Shown here: positions 1 to 6,619 of the stretch, piece by piece
How the letters are laid out: each line of letters opens with the position of its first letter
How positions within the stretch are numbered: the first letter of the stretch is position 1
Assembly: GCA_050008715.1 (NCBI GenBank)
Contig: JBEKMC010000091.1
Span: 1-17,029 of the forward strand
DNA from: JAKACA01 sp050008715
GTDB taxonomy: Bacteria; Actinomycetota; Acidimicrobiia; Acidimicrobiales; Bog-793
DNA: 17,029 bases
Direction of reading: 5' to 3'
Translations under genes and position numbers: made by a program
Notes under the pieces: model-generated
Seen by the model: the letters and a program-made list of their open reading frames with translations, nothing else
Told to the model about the DNA's origin: nothing
Databases searched by the model: none

Positions 1-689
1 AGGCCGAGGACGTCCCATGTCGTGCTCGCCGAGCCGGTCCCCACTCCGACGAGGATGCCGACCGCCCCGGTGCGCATGAGGTGGAGGGCGGCAGGATAGG
101 AGGCGCACCCGCCCACGACGACCGGGATGTCGTACTCGCGGATGAAACGCTTCAGGTTGAGCGGCTCCGAGCCGCGTGACACGTGCTCGGCCGATACGAC
201 GGTGCCTTGGATGACGAGCAGGTCGAGCTCCGCCTCGACGACGGCCTTTGCGTAGCGCACCGTCCGCTGCGGTGACAACGACGCGCACGTCACCACGCCG
301 GCGGCCGAGATCTCCCGGATCCGCTGACCGATGAGCTCGGGGTGGATGGGCTCGGCGTACAGCTCCTGCAGGCGCCGTGTAGCCCGTGCCGCCGGCAGGG
401 CGGCGATCTCCTCCAGGACCGGCTCCGGGTCCTCGTACCGGGTCCAGAGGCCTTCCAGGTTGAGGACGGCGAGCCCCCCGAGCCGCCCGATCTCGACGGC
501 GCTGCGAGGGCTGACGACGGCATCCGAGGCGGCCGCCACGAGCGGCAGGGCAAAGTTGAAGCCGTCGATGACGAAGGACAGATCCACGTCCTCGGGATCG
601 CGCGTCCGTCGGGACGGCACGATCGCCACGTCGGCCAAGCTGTATCCGCGGCGAGAGGACTTCCCGCTTCCGATGTCGATGTCAGGCAT
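1..689 (-). CDS. guaB3: GuaB3-type IMP dehydrogenase family protein (3' end cut by window)
   Basis: The 229 visible residues start MPDIDIGSGKSSRRGYSLAD and continue VAIVPSRRTRDPEDVD, the N-terminal signature of the actinobacterial GuaB3 branch of the IMPDH/GMP reductase TIM barrel. There is no CBS pair between the early strands, as expected for GuaB3. The phosphate-binding segment VVGGCASY is followed by GILVGVGTGSASTTWDVLG. Aligned to the IMPDH loop GxGSxCTTR, the nucleophilic Cys is Ser and the loop Arg is Trp, so classical covalent IMP chemistry looks lost in this copy. The ATG at 687-689 has a GGAG six bases upstream, and no in-frame start is visible just ahead of it. It is a single gene after a Nudix gene, separated by 141 nt. 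In mycobacteria guaB3 sits next to guaB2, and no guaB2 is seen here. The family assignment is secure; the biochemical role is open. The C-terminal part lies beyond position 1. Confidence 0.9.
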   Translation of the reverse strand, partial: MPDIDIGSGKSSRRGYSLADVAIVPSRRTRDPEDVDLSFVIDGFNFALPLVAAASDAVVSPRSAVEIGRLGGLAVLNLEGLWTRYEDPEPVLEEIAALPAARATRRLQELYAEPIHPELIGQRIREISAAGVVTCASLSPQRTVRYAKAVVEAELDLLVIQGTVVSAEHVSRGSEPLNLKRFIREYDIPVVVGGCASYPAALHLMRTGAVGILVGVGTGSASTTWDVLG

Positions 690-775
690 GGATGGCTCCG
701 GAGGGTTTCTTTTCGAGAACTACGGCTGTGTGGGATCTAACACGGGATCTGCCCGCTCCGCCGTCGAGTCGCGAG

Positions 776-822
776 TTCTGGAGTGAGAAAGCGACCGTAG
801 CGGTAGGTTTCTCACTCCAGAA
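776..822. repeat. Perfect 15-bp inverted repeat with inner hairpin
   Basis: The left arm TTCTGGAGTGAGAAA (776-790) and right arm TTTCTCACTCCAGAA (808-822) are exact reverse complements around a 17-nt centre. The centre holds a second small inverted repeat, ACCG (794-797) and CGGT (801-804). The arms are about 40% GC, clearly below the surrounding genes. On the minus strand it begins nine bases after the Nudix stop codon and lies 86 bases before the guaB3 start. There is no T run after it, so it is not a textbook intrinsic terminator. It could be a U-less terminator, a protein-binding palindrome, or a copy of an interspersed palindromic repeat; the sequence alone does not decide. Confidence 0.85.
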
Positions 823-830
823 GTGCGGGG

Positions 831-1568
831 CTACTCGCCGGCAGCCGCCTCAGGGGCCAGCACGGCGGCGAGAAGGCCCCGGAGGAGCATGGCGGTCATG
901 CCCCAGACGACGTCGTCTCCGAGGACTTGGGGGTCTGCGAAGAAGCAGAGCCGTCGCGATCCCTCTCCCGGGATATGCCACTCCTCCTCCCAATAGGCGG
1001 CATCGGCTGCGAGGTCGGAGAGCGCAACGGTGAACACCGCCTCGACCTCACCCGGCTGCGGTCGGAGCAACGGCTCGGAGCCCAGCGTTCCGATGTAGGG
1101 CAGCACCGAGCCCCCACGAGTGGGGCGCTCGACCAACGGCAGGCTCCCGAGCACCGAGACCGAGTGGCGCCCGATGCCGACCTCCTCTTCGGCTTCGCGA
1201 AGGGCGGCATCGAGGGACGCTTCCCCCGGCTCGAGGCGACCACCGGGGAAGGCGAGGTCGCCGGGGCTGATCGCCAGCGAAAACGACCGCCGGATCAGCA
1301 CCACCATCGCCTCGCCCTCCCGATCGAACAAGGGCACGAGCACGGCGGCGTGAGGGCGGTGCGCCGGCGAATCCGACGGGTGGGCCATCACAGGCCCGAG
1401 ACGGGCGACGACCAGGCTGAGGGGGATCGGGCGACGCTCGCCGGCCGACATCGCCGACCAAGGCGCAAGGCCGCCGACGACGGCCGACGTCGGCCGCGGG
1501 ATGAGTTGGCGATACGGCCGGAGGTGGAGCTCAGGGACGTCGGAGCGCGGCTCTGCGTCCCCTGACAT
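831..1568 (-). CDS. Nudix hydrolase, CoA pyrophosphatase (NudL-like)
   Basis: The 245-residue protein has a complete Nudix box at about residues 110-132: G, five residues, E (GRLEPGE), seven residues, then REAEEEVGI. This box binds Mg2+ and cleaves nucleoside diphosphates linked to another moiety. Just before it, VLIRRSFSLAISPGDLAFPGG matches the CoA-diphosphatase subgroup motif, though the usual His of that motif is Ser here. Near the C-terminus VVWGMTAMLLRGL matches the VWGMTA tail of NudL proteins. The likely reaction is hydrolysis of CoA or oxidised CoA to phosphopantetheine and 3',5'-ADP. The start ATG at 1566-1568 has a weak ribosome site (CGGGGA). About 70 residues precede the core, more than in E. 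coli NudL, so an internal Met (residue 40 or 61) could be the true start. It lies between hairpins on both sides and is probably transcribed alone. Confidence 0.87.
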   Translation of the reverse strand: MSGDAEPRSDVPELHLRPYRQLIPRPTSAVVGGLAPWSAMSAGERRPIPLSLVVARLGPVMAHPSDSPAHRPHAAVLVPLFDREGEAMVVLIRRSFSLAISPGDLAFPGGRLEPGEASLDAALREAEEEVGIGRHSVSVLGSLPLVERPTRGGSVLPYIGTLGSEPLLRPQPGEVEAVFTVALSDLAADAAYWEEEWHIPGEGSRRLCFFADPQVLGDDVVWGMTAMLLRGLLAAVLAPEAAAGE

Positions 1569-1601
1569 TCCCCGAGACTACTGGGAAGGCCATCTTGTCC
1601 C

Positions 1602-1652
1602 GGAGCGCGACGACGGGTCGGACCCGCAGGCCCGACCCGTCGTCAACGCTCC
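1602..1652 (-). terminator. Strong stem-loop downstream of groEL
   Basis: GACGACGGGTCGG (1609-1621) and CCGACCCGTCGTC (1632-1644) pair perfectly over 13 bp with a 10-nt loop. The stem is extended by GGAGCG (1602-1607) with CGCTCC (1647-1652) across a small internal loop. On the minus strand it starts 16 nt after the groEL stop codon. No T run follows, as is common for terminators of high-GC actinobacteria. I infer termination of the groES-groEL transcript or protection of its 3' end; it also separates the Nudix gene. Confidence 0.75.
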
Positions 1653-1667
1653 AACAGCAGCGTGGGG

Positions 1668-3293
1668 CTACATCATCCCCATTCCGCCACCCGGCGGCAT
1701 GCCCGACTCCTGCTTCTTCTCGGGCTTGTCGGCCACGATGGCTTCTGTGGTGAGCAGCAGTGCGGCGATCGAAGCGGCGTTCTGGAGCGCAGAGCGCGTG
1801 ACCTTGGCAGGGTCGATGACTCCGGCCTTGACGAGGTCCTCGATCCCACCGGAGAGGGCGTTGAGACCGAAGTTCCCCTCGGACCGCTCCACCTCCTGCA
1901 CCTGCACTGCGCCTTCGAGGCCGGCGTTGATGGCGATCCACTTGAGCGGCTCCTCGAGCGCCCGGTACACGATGCGTGCCCCGGTTGCCTCGTCACCCTC
2001 CAGCTTGTCGGCCGCTGCCGTCACGGCACCACGAGCACGCAGCAGGGCCGTGCCGCCACCTGCGACGACACCTTCCTCGATGGCCGCACGCGTCGCCGAG
2101 AGGGCGTCCTCGATGCGGTGCTTCTTCTCCTTGAGCTCCACCTCGGTGGCGGCGCCGACCTTGACGACCGCGACACCGCCGGAGAGCTTCGCCAACCGCT
2201 CCTGCAGCTTCTCCCGGTCCCAGTCGGAGTCGGTGTCCTCGATCTCCCGCTTGATCTGGGCGATCCGGCCCTTCACTTCCTCTCCGGAACCGGCACCGTC
2301 GACGATGGTCGTGTCATCTTTCGTGACGACAACTCGCCGAGCGTGGCCCAGCTGGTCGAGCGTGGTGTTCTCGAGCTTGAGCCCGACCTCCTCGGAGACG
2401 ATCGTGGCGCCCGTGAGGACGGCGATGTCGCCGAGCATGGCCTTGCGCCGCTCACCAAACCCAGGCGCCTTCACCGCCACGGACTGGAACAGCCCGCGGA
2501 TCCGGTTCACGACGAGGGTGGCAAGGGCCTCCCCGTCGACATCCTCGGCGACGACGAGCAGCGGCTTGTTGCTCGCCATGACGCGCTCGAGGACAGGCAC
2601 GAGGTCGTGTACCGAGCTGACCTTGGAGTTGACGATCAGCAGGTACGGATCCTCGAGGATGGCTTCTTGGCGCTCGGCGTCCGTCACGAAGTACGGCGAG
2701 AGGTAACCCTTGTCGAACTGCATGCCTTCGGTGAACTCGAGCTCGAGACCGAAGGTGTTCGACTCCTCGACCGTGACCGTGCCGTCCTTGCCGACCTTGT
2801 CGATCGCCTCGGCGAGGACCTCGCCGATGCTCGTGTCGGCCGCCGAGATGGAAGCAACCTGGGCGATCTCGTGACGCCCTTCGATGTCCTTTGCCTGCGA
2901 GGCAATGGATGCGACGGCGGCGGCGACGCCCCGCTCGATGCCGCGCTTGAGCGACATCGGGTTGGCACCGGCGGCGACGTTGCGCAGACCCTCGTGCACG
3001 AGCGCCTGAGCGAGCACCGTCGCCGTCGTGGTCCCGTCGCCGGCGACGTCGTTCGTCTTCGTCGCCACTTCCTTGACGAGCTGGGCGCCCATGTTCTCGA
3101 AGGGATCCTCCAGCTCGACCTCACGGGCGATGGTCACACCGTCGTTCGTGATGGTCGGCGCCCCGTACTTCTTGTCGATGACGACGTTGCGCCCTCGGGG
3201 GCCGAGCGTGACCTTCACGGCGTCCGCCAGCTTGTTCACGCCCGTCTCGAGACGGCGACGTGCCCCCTCGTCGAACACGAGCATCTTCGACAT
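1668..3293 (-). CDS. groEL: Chaperonin GroEL (Hsp60)
   Basis: At 541 residues this is full length. It is the cytosolic 14-mer chaperonin that encloses unfolded proteins with GroES and uses ATP. Visible signatures: VTLGPRGRNVVIDK near residue 30, the nucleotide site AGDGTTTAT with catalytic Asp at residue 87, GFGERRKAMLGDIAVLTG in the apical domain, and VGAATEVELKEKKHRIEDAL with the second ATPase Asp. The C-terminus ends in a Gly-Met tail, PPGGGMGMM, as in the main housekeeping GroEL and unlike the His-rich tail of the groES-linked mycobacterial GroEL1. The ATG (3291-3293) shares one base with the groES stop (TGATG), so the two are probably translated together and co-controlled by the CIRCE site ahead of groES. 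A stem-loop follows the stop codon. Confidence 0.98.
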   Translation of the reverse strand: MSKMLVFDEGARRRLETGVNKLADAVKVTLGPRGRNVVIDKKYGAPTITNDGVTIAREVELEDPFENMGAQLVKEVATKTNDVAGDGTTTATVLAQALVHEGLRNVAAGANPMSLKRGIERGVAAAVASIASQAKDIEGRHEIAQVASISAADTSIGEVLAEAIDKVGKDGTVTVEESNTFGLELEFTEGMQFDKGYLSPYFVTDAERQEAILEDPYLLIVNSKVSSVHDLVPVLERVMASNKPLLVVAEDVDGEALATLVVNRIRGLFQSVAVKAPGFGERRKAMLGDIAVLTGATIVSEEVGLKLENTTLDQLGHARRVVVTKDDTTIVDGAGSGEEVKGRIAQIKREIEDTDSDWDREKLQERLAKLSGGVAVVKVGAATEVELKEKKHRIEDALSATRAAIEEGVVAGGGTALLRARGAVTAAADKLEGDEATGARIVYRALEEPLKWIAINAGLEGAVQVQEVERSEGNFGLNALSGGIEDLVKAGVIDPAKVTRSALQNAASIAALLLTTEAIVADKPEKKQESGMPPGGGMGMM

Positions 3294-3586
3294 CAGGCGC
3301 CGACCTTCGCAAGGACGTCGCGACTGGAGAGGATCAACAGGTCCTCTCCGTCGATGGTGATCTCGGTGCCGCCGTACTTCGAGTACACGACCTTGTCGCC
3401 GACGGCGACGTCGAGCGGGATGACCTCACCGGTCTGGTCCGCACGGCGGCCGGGGCCAACTGCCAGGACTTCGCCCTGCTGGGGCTTCTCTTTGGCGGTG
3501 TCGGGGATGACGAGACCGGATGCGGTGGTCTCCTCGGACTCGCTCGGCCGAACGACGATCCGGTCGTCCAGGGGCTGCAGCTTCAT
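3293..3586 (-). CDS. groES: Co-chaperonin GroES (Hsp10)
   Basis: The protein of 97 residues begins MKLQPLDDRIVVRPSESEET. It has the mobile-loop region (ETTASGLVIPDTAKEKPQQG), the core GEVLAVGPGR, and VGDKVVYSKYGGTEITIDGEDLLIL near the C-terminus. It caps the GroEL ring. A longer frame could begin at a GTG at 3602-3604 (six extra residues, CVPEI included), but that codon lies inside the CIRCE operator. The family normally starts at the MK(L/I)xPL motif, and an AGAG lies a few bases before the ATG at 3584-3586, so I use the ATG. The stop codon overlaps the groEL start by one base. About 70 nt separate it from tsaD upstream. Confidence 0.97.
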   Translation of the reverse strand: MKLQPLDDRIVVRPSESEETTASGLVIPDTAKEKPQQGEVLAVGPGRRADQTGEVIPLDVAVGDKVVYSKYGGTEITIDGEDLLILSSRDVLAKVGA

Positions 3587-3591
3587 GATCT

Positions 3592-3618
3592 CTGGCACAC
3601 ACACCAGGAGAGTGCCAA
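3592..3618 (-). promoter_or_regulatory. CIRCE operator (HrcA binding site) of groESL
   Basis: On the minus strand the sequence reads TTGGCACTC, nine bases, GTGTGCCAG. The CIRCE consensus is TTAGCACTC-N9-GAGTGCTAA. The left half matches at 8 of 9 positions. The right half is 7 of 9 complementary to the left half here (mismatches at its second and last bases). The nine-base spacer is exact and the position is right: it ends five bases before the groES ATG. HrcA, whose gene is not in this window, is expected to repress groESL through this site. I could not pick out a convincing -10/-35 pair for the gene. Confidence 0.9.
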
Positions 3619-3657
3619 CACGGCGAACAGGCGCTCGACCAGCTCACTCGTTCCCGC

Positions 3658-4806
3658 TCAACCCCCGAAACCCAATCCAGGATCTGCCCCCGTCCCCCAC
3701 CCGCTGGCGCCGTGGCGAAGCAACCGGAAGTAGCCGGCTGCACCGATCATGGCGGCGTTGTCCGTGCACATTGCCCGGCTCGGGAGGTAGACGGGCAACC
3801 CCGCGTCGGCGCCGGCGGCGCTCGCCCGCGACCGCAGGAGCGAGTTCGCCGCAACCCCGCCGGCAAGGCAGATCCCCCTGGCACCGACGGCAGCCGCGGC
3901 CTGCACCGTCTTCGCGACGAGAACCTCGACGACGGCCTCCTCGAACGAGGCGGCGACGTCCTCGGTGGAGATCTCCGGGTGCGCACGTACGTAGTTCACG
4001 ACGGCCGTCTTCACGCCGGAGAAGGAGAAGTCGGCCGTCCCGTCCATGGAGGCGCGAGGGAACTGCACCGCTGTCGGATCGCCCAGCCGGGCGACCCGGT
4101 CGATGGCGGGACCACCCGGATAGCCGAGGCCGAGGTACCGGGCGACCTTGTCGAACGCCTCGCCGGCGGCGTCGTCCTTCGTACCCCCGAGCACCTGGTA
4201 GCTCCCGGGCGCATCCATCTCGACGAGGAGCGTGTGCCCACCGGAGACGAGCAGCACGACGACGGGGAGCTCCAGCCCAGGCTCCTCGAGCAACGAGGCG
4301 TACAGGTGCCCCTCGAGGTGGTTGACGCCCACGAACGGCACCCCCCAGGCCATTGCGAGGGACTTCGCCATGCTCACGCCCACGAGGAGCGATCCGATGA
4401 GGCCAGGGCCGACCGTGGCGGCGACGGCTCCGATGGGGGTTGCCGTCCCGGCCGGCCCCGTCCCGCCCGGTCCCGACGCGAGCGATCGGCCCCGCCGGTC
4501 GAGACCGGCCGTCTCCAGCGCTTCGGTGACGATGGGGACGATGAGCTCGACGTGCGCCCGGCTGGCCAGTTCGGGCACCACTCCCCCGTAACGCGCGTGC
4601 AGGTCGACCTGGCTCGAGACGACCGAGGAGACGACCACGCGACCGTCGTCCACGACGGCGGCGGCGGTTTCGTCGCAGGACGTCTCGATGGCGAGCAGGC
4701 GAAGGTGTTGGCGGGGCGATGCCGGGCCGCCCCCGCCGGCCGTCGCGTCGGTGTGGCCGAGTCCGCTGCCCGCCGCACCTGGGCCAGCACCCGCCGCCGG
4801 CGTCAC
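3658..4806 (-). CDS. tsaD: tRNA N6-adenosine threonylcarbamoyltransferase TsaD
   Basis: TsaD transfers the threonylcarbamoyl group to A37 of ANN-decoding tRNAs, working with TsaB and TsaE. The 382-residue protein has LAIETSCDETAAAVV (from residue 38), the metal-binding HLEGH at 163-167, VSGGHTLLVE, the nucleotide-contacting GGTKDDAAGEAFDK, GVAANSLLR and CTDNAAMIGAAG with the conserved Asp. Two departures from the usual ~340 residues: a Gly/Ala-rich leader of about 35 residues before the core, and a Gly/Pro/Ala-rich insert at about 103-125 just before AATVGPGLIGSLLVG. The GTG start (4804-4806) overlaps the rimI stop as GTGA. No ATG, GTG or TTG in frame lies closer to the core, so the leader appears genuine. 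It is the last gene of the tsaE-tsaB-rimI-tsaD run, followed by groES. Confidence 0.97.
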   Translation of the reverse strand: MTPAAGAGPGAAGSGLGHTDATAGGGGPASPRQHLRLLAIETSCDETAAAVVDDGRVVVSSVVSSQVDLHARYGGVVPELASRAHVELIVPIVTEALETAGLDRRGRSLASGPGGTGPAGTATPIGAVAATVGPGLIGSLLVGVSMAKSLAMAWGVPFVGVNHLEGHLYASLLEEPGLELPVVVLLVSGGHTLLVEMDAPGSYQVLGGTKDDAAGEAFDKVARYLGLGYPGGPAIDRVARLGDPTAVQFPRASMDGTADFSFSGVKTAVVNYVRAHPEISTEDVAASFEEAVVEVLVAKTVQAAAAVGARGICLAGGVAANSLLRSRASAAGADAGLPVYLPSRAMCTDNAAMIGAAGYFRLLRHGASGWGTGADPGLGFGG

Positions 4807-5423
4807 GTCGGCTCGCCGTCGAGGGCGCTGCTCGGGTCGCCGGGTCCCGCAGACGTGCTACCGGACGGGTAGGCCTCCCTCAGCCGTTCCTCGATCCGGC
4901 TGAGGCGGGCGGCGTAGTCGTCGCCCTGGATCCCGTGTGCCCACATGACGATGGCGTCCTCGTGCACCTCGGCGTAGTAGTTCTTCCGGATCCCGGCGGG
5001 TGCAAAACCGAACTCGTGATACAACGCCTGCGCCCCCGTATTCGTGACGCGGACTTCGAGGGTCAACGCCTCGGCGCCGCGCTCGATGGCCGTCTGCGCG
5101 AGCTTCATGAGCAGCATCCGGCCGATCCCGCGGCGCTGCCAGTGCGGCGACACGCCGATCGTGGTGACGTGACCCTCGCCGACCGCCACCATGAGGCCGG
5201 CGTAGCCGATGACCTCCCCGTCGGCCCGGGCAACGATGTAGGTCCGTGTTGCCGGCTGCGTCAGCTCGGACAGGTAGAGGCTGACGGACCACGGGCTCGG
5301 GAAGATCCCTTGCTCGATGGCGACGACGTCTTTCAAGTGGCGGCGTTTCATCGGGACGATGTCGACACCCGCCGGGGCCGGCTCGGGATGCCGTCGGGAC
5401 AGGCCGGGCAGCCGGAAGCCCAT
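4803..5423 (-). CDS. rimI: Ribosomal protein S18-alanine N-acetyltransferase-like GNAT protein
   Basis: The 206-residue protein holds a GNAT fold: VDIVPMKRRHLKDVVAIEQGIFPSPWS at the start, VIGYAGLMV, the acetyl-CoA loop VSPHWQRRGIGRMLL (91-105, with RRGIG) and LEVRVTNTGAQALYHEFGFAPAGIRKNYY. The motifs and the location between tsaB and tsaD are typical of RimI, which acetylates the N-terminal Ala of ribosomal protein S18. Roughly 20 residues precede the core (Met25 is a possible internal start), and a hydrophilic tail of about 40 residues follows it. The ATG at 5421-5423 directly abuts the tsaB stop (TAGATG), and its own TGA overlaps the tsaD GTG. The substrate is inferred from family and context. 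Confidence 0.92.
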   Translation of the reverse strand: MGFRLPGLSRRHPEPAPAGVDIVPMKRRHLKDVVAIEQGIFPSPWSVSLYLSELTQPATRTYIVARADGEVIGYAGLMVAVGEGHVTTIGVSPHWQRRGIGRMLLMKLAQTAIERGAEALTLEVRVTNTGAQALYHEFGFAPAGIRKNYYAEVHEDAIVMWAHGIQGDDYAARLSRIEERLREAYPSGSTSAGPGDPSSALDGEPT

Positions 5424-6152
5424 CTATGCCACTCCCGCTCGCCGCCCGGGTGCATCGTGGCGTGTCGTCCAGTTGATGCGAACGTCCGCATCGCGCAGGT
5501 ACAACGGGGCGATCTCGATCGGGTCGACACCCCGGCCGGCTGTGAGCTCCCGAGAGGCGGCAAGGGCGAGCGAGCCCACGGGGGGCACGGCCAGCTCGGG
5601 GCCGGCGATATGGACAGAAGGAAGCGCCGCGGTGAGCATCTCGGCATGACGGATCGCCCCGTCGCCCGCCAACACGATCCCGTGCCGGTCCTGCTCCCGA
5701 CCGCCGAGAAGGCGAGACACGTCCGTCACCAGCTCGCCCGGCGGGCCGTGGCGATCGCCCCCCACGCCGGCCGGCATGCGCCAGGCGACCTCGCCGCGAC
5801 GCAGGTCGACAACGGCCACGGCGTGATCCTGGCCTGCCGCCGCGCAGCCGAGCTGGAGGATCTCGAGGCTCGTGAGACCGACAGCGGGGACGCCGAGTGC
5901 CATGGCAAAGCCCTTGGCGGCAGCGACACCGACCCGGATCCCCGTGAACAGCCCCGGCCCGATGTCGACTGCCACGCCCTCGACGTCGCCCAGCTCGGAA
6001 CCCGTGGACTCGAGGATCATCTCGATGGCGACGTGCAAGAGCTCGGCATGGCGCCGGCCGGCACGAAGCTCCACCGCGGCGCACAGCCCGCTCTCGTCGG
6101 CAAGGGCGACGGCGACGGCGACAGTGGCGGTGTCGATGGCGAGGACGCTCAT
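5424..6152 (-). CDS. tsaB: t6A synthesis protein TsaB
   Basis: TsaB is the inactive ASKHA-fold partner that dimerises with TsaD and supports t6A37 formation in tRNA. The 242-residue sequence starts MSVLAIDTATVAVAVALAD and has RHAELLHVAIEMIL followed by the hallmark VDIGPGLFTGIRVGVAAAKGFA (about 63-84). It lacks the HxxxH metal motif, as expected for TsaB rather than TsaD. The ATG (6150-6152) overlaps the tsaE stop by four bases (ATGA), and its TAG abuts the rimI ATG, so it sits in the middle of a tightly coupled chain. The size is normal for the family. Confidence 0.96.
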   Translation of the reverse strand: MSVLAIDTATVAVAVALADESGLCAAVELRAGRRHAELLHVAIEMILESTGSELGDVEGVAVDIGPGLFTGIRVGVAAAKGFAMALGVPAVGLTSLEILQLGCAAAGQDHAVAVVDLRRGEVAWRMPAGVGGDRHGPPGELVTDVSRLLGGREQDRHGIVLAGDGAIRHAEMLTAALPSVHIAGPELAVPPVGSLALAASRELTAGRGVDPIEIAPLYLRDADVRINWTTRHDAPGRRAGVA

Positions 6153-6619
6153 ACGGCCTCACCGAGCGCTGACTCGAGCACGGCCGACCGCTCGGCGGAT
6201 GCACCGCGCAACTCGATCGAGATGTCCCGCTCGTCCTCACCGGCGGATCCGAAGCGGATCACGAGCGCCCGCTCGCCGAAGAGCGACTCGGCGCCCTCTC
6301 CCCATTCGGCCACGATCACGGCCCCGTTCTCGAGCTCCTCGTCGAGCCCGAGGTCGAGGATCTCGCTGCGGCGGTCGAGACGCCAGAGGTCGACGTGCAC
6401 GAGGTCGAGGCGGCCGGCATAGGTGTGGCACAGCGTGAACGTAGGGCTCGTCACATCGCCTTCGTGGCCGAGACCGCGGGCCAGTCCCTGCACGAAGGTG
6501 GTCTTACCTGCTCCGAGGCCGCCGATGAGCAACAGGACGTCGCCGGGCATGAGAAGGCTGGCGACGGCTTGGCCGAGCGCACGCGTGCCCTCGGGACCAC
6601 GGGTGTGTGCGGAGATCAC
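6149..6619 (-). CDS. tsaE: t6A synthesis ATPase TsaE
   Basis: TsaE is the small P-loop ATPase that regulates the TsaB-TsaD complex. Over 156 residues the frame shows the Walker A motif GGLGAGKT (33-40), then TSPTFTLCHTY (switch-like region), VHVDLWRLD, and VIVAEWGEGAE, all diagnostic. The GTG start (6617-6619) overlaps the stop of the uracil-DNA glycosylase gene as GTGA, and its own stop overlaps the tsaB ATG as ATGA. The length is typical. Confidence 0.96.
   Translation of the reverse strand: MISAHTRGPEGTRALGQAVASLLMPGDVLLLIGGLGAGKTTFVQGLARGLGHEGDVTSPTFTLCHTYAGRLDLVHVDLWRLDRRSEILDLGLDEELENGAVIVAEWGEGAESLFGERALVIRFGSAGEDERDISIELRGASAERSAVLESALGEAV

Noticed and set aside
1662..4325. An 887-codon open frame on the plus strand
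   Set aside because: It lies opposite groEL, groES and tsaD, resembles no protein family, and becomes Arg/Pro-rich. Such antisense frames are expected in high-GC coding DNA.
4719..6422. A 567-codon plus-strand open frame
   Set aside because: It mirrors tsaD, rimI, tsaB and tsaE, which have clear motifs, and itself shows none.
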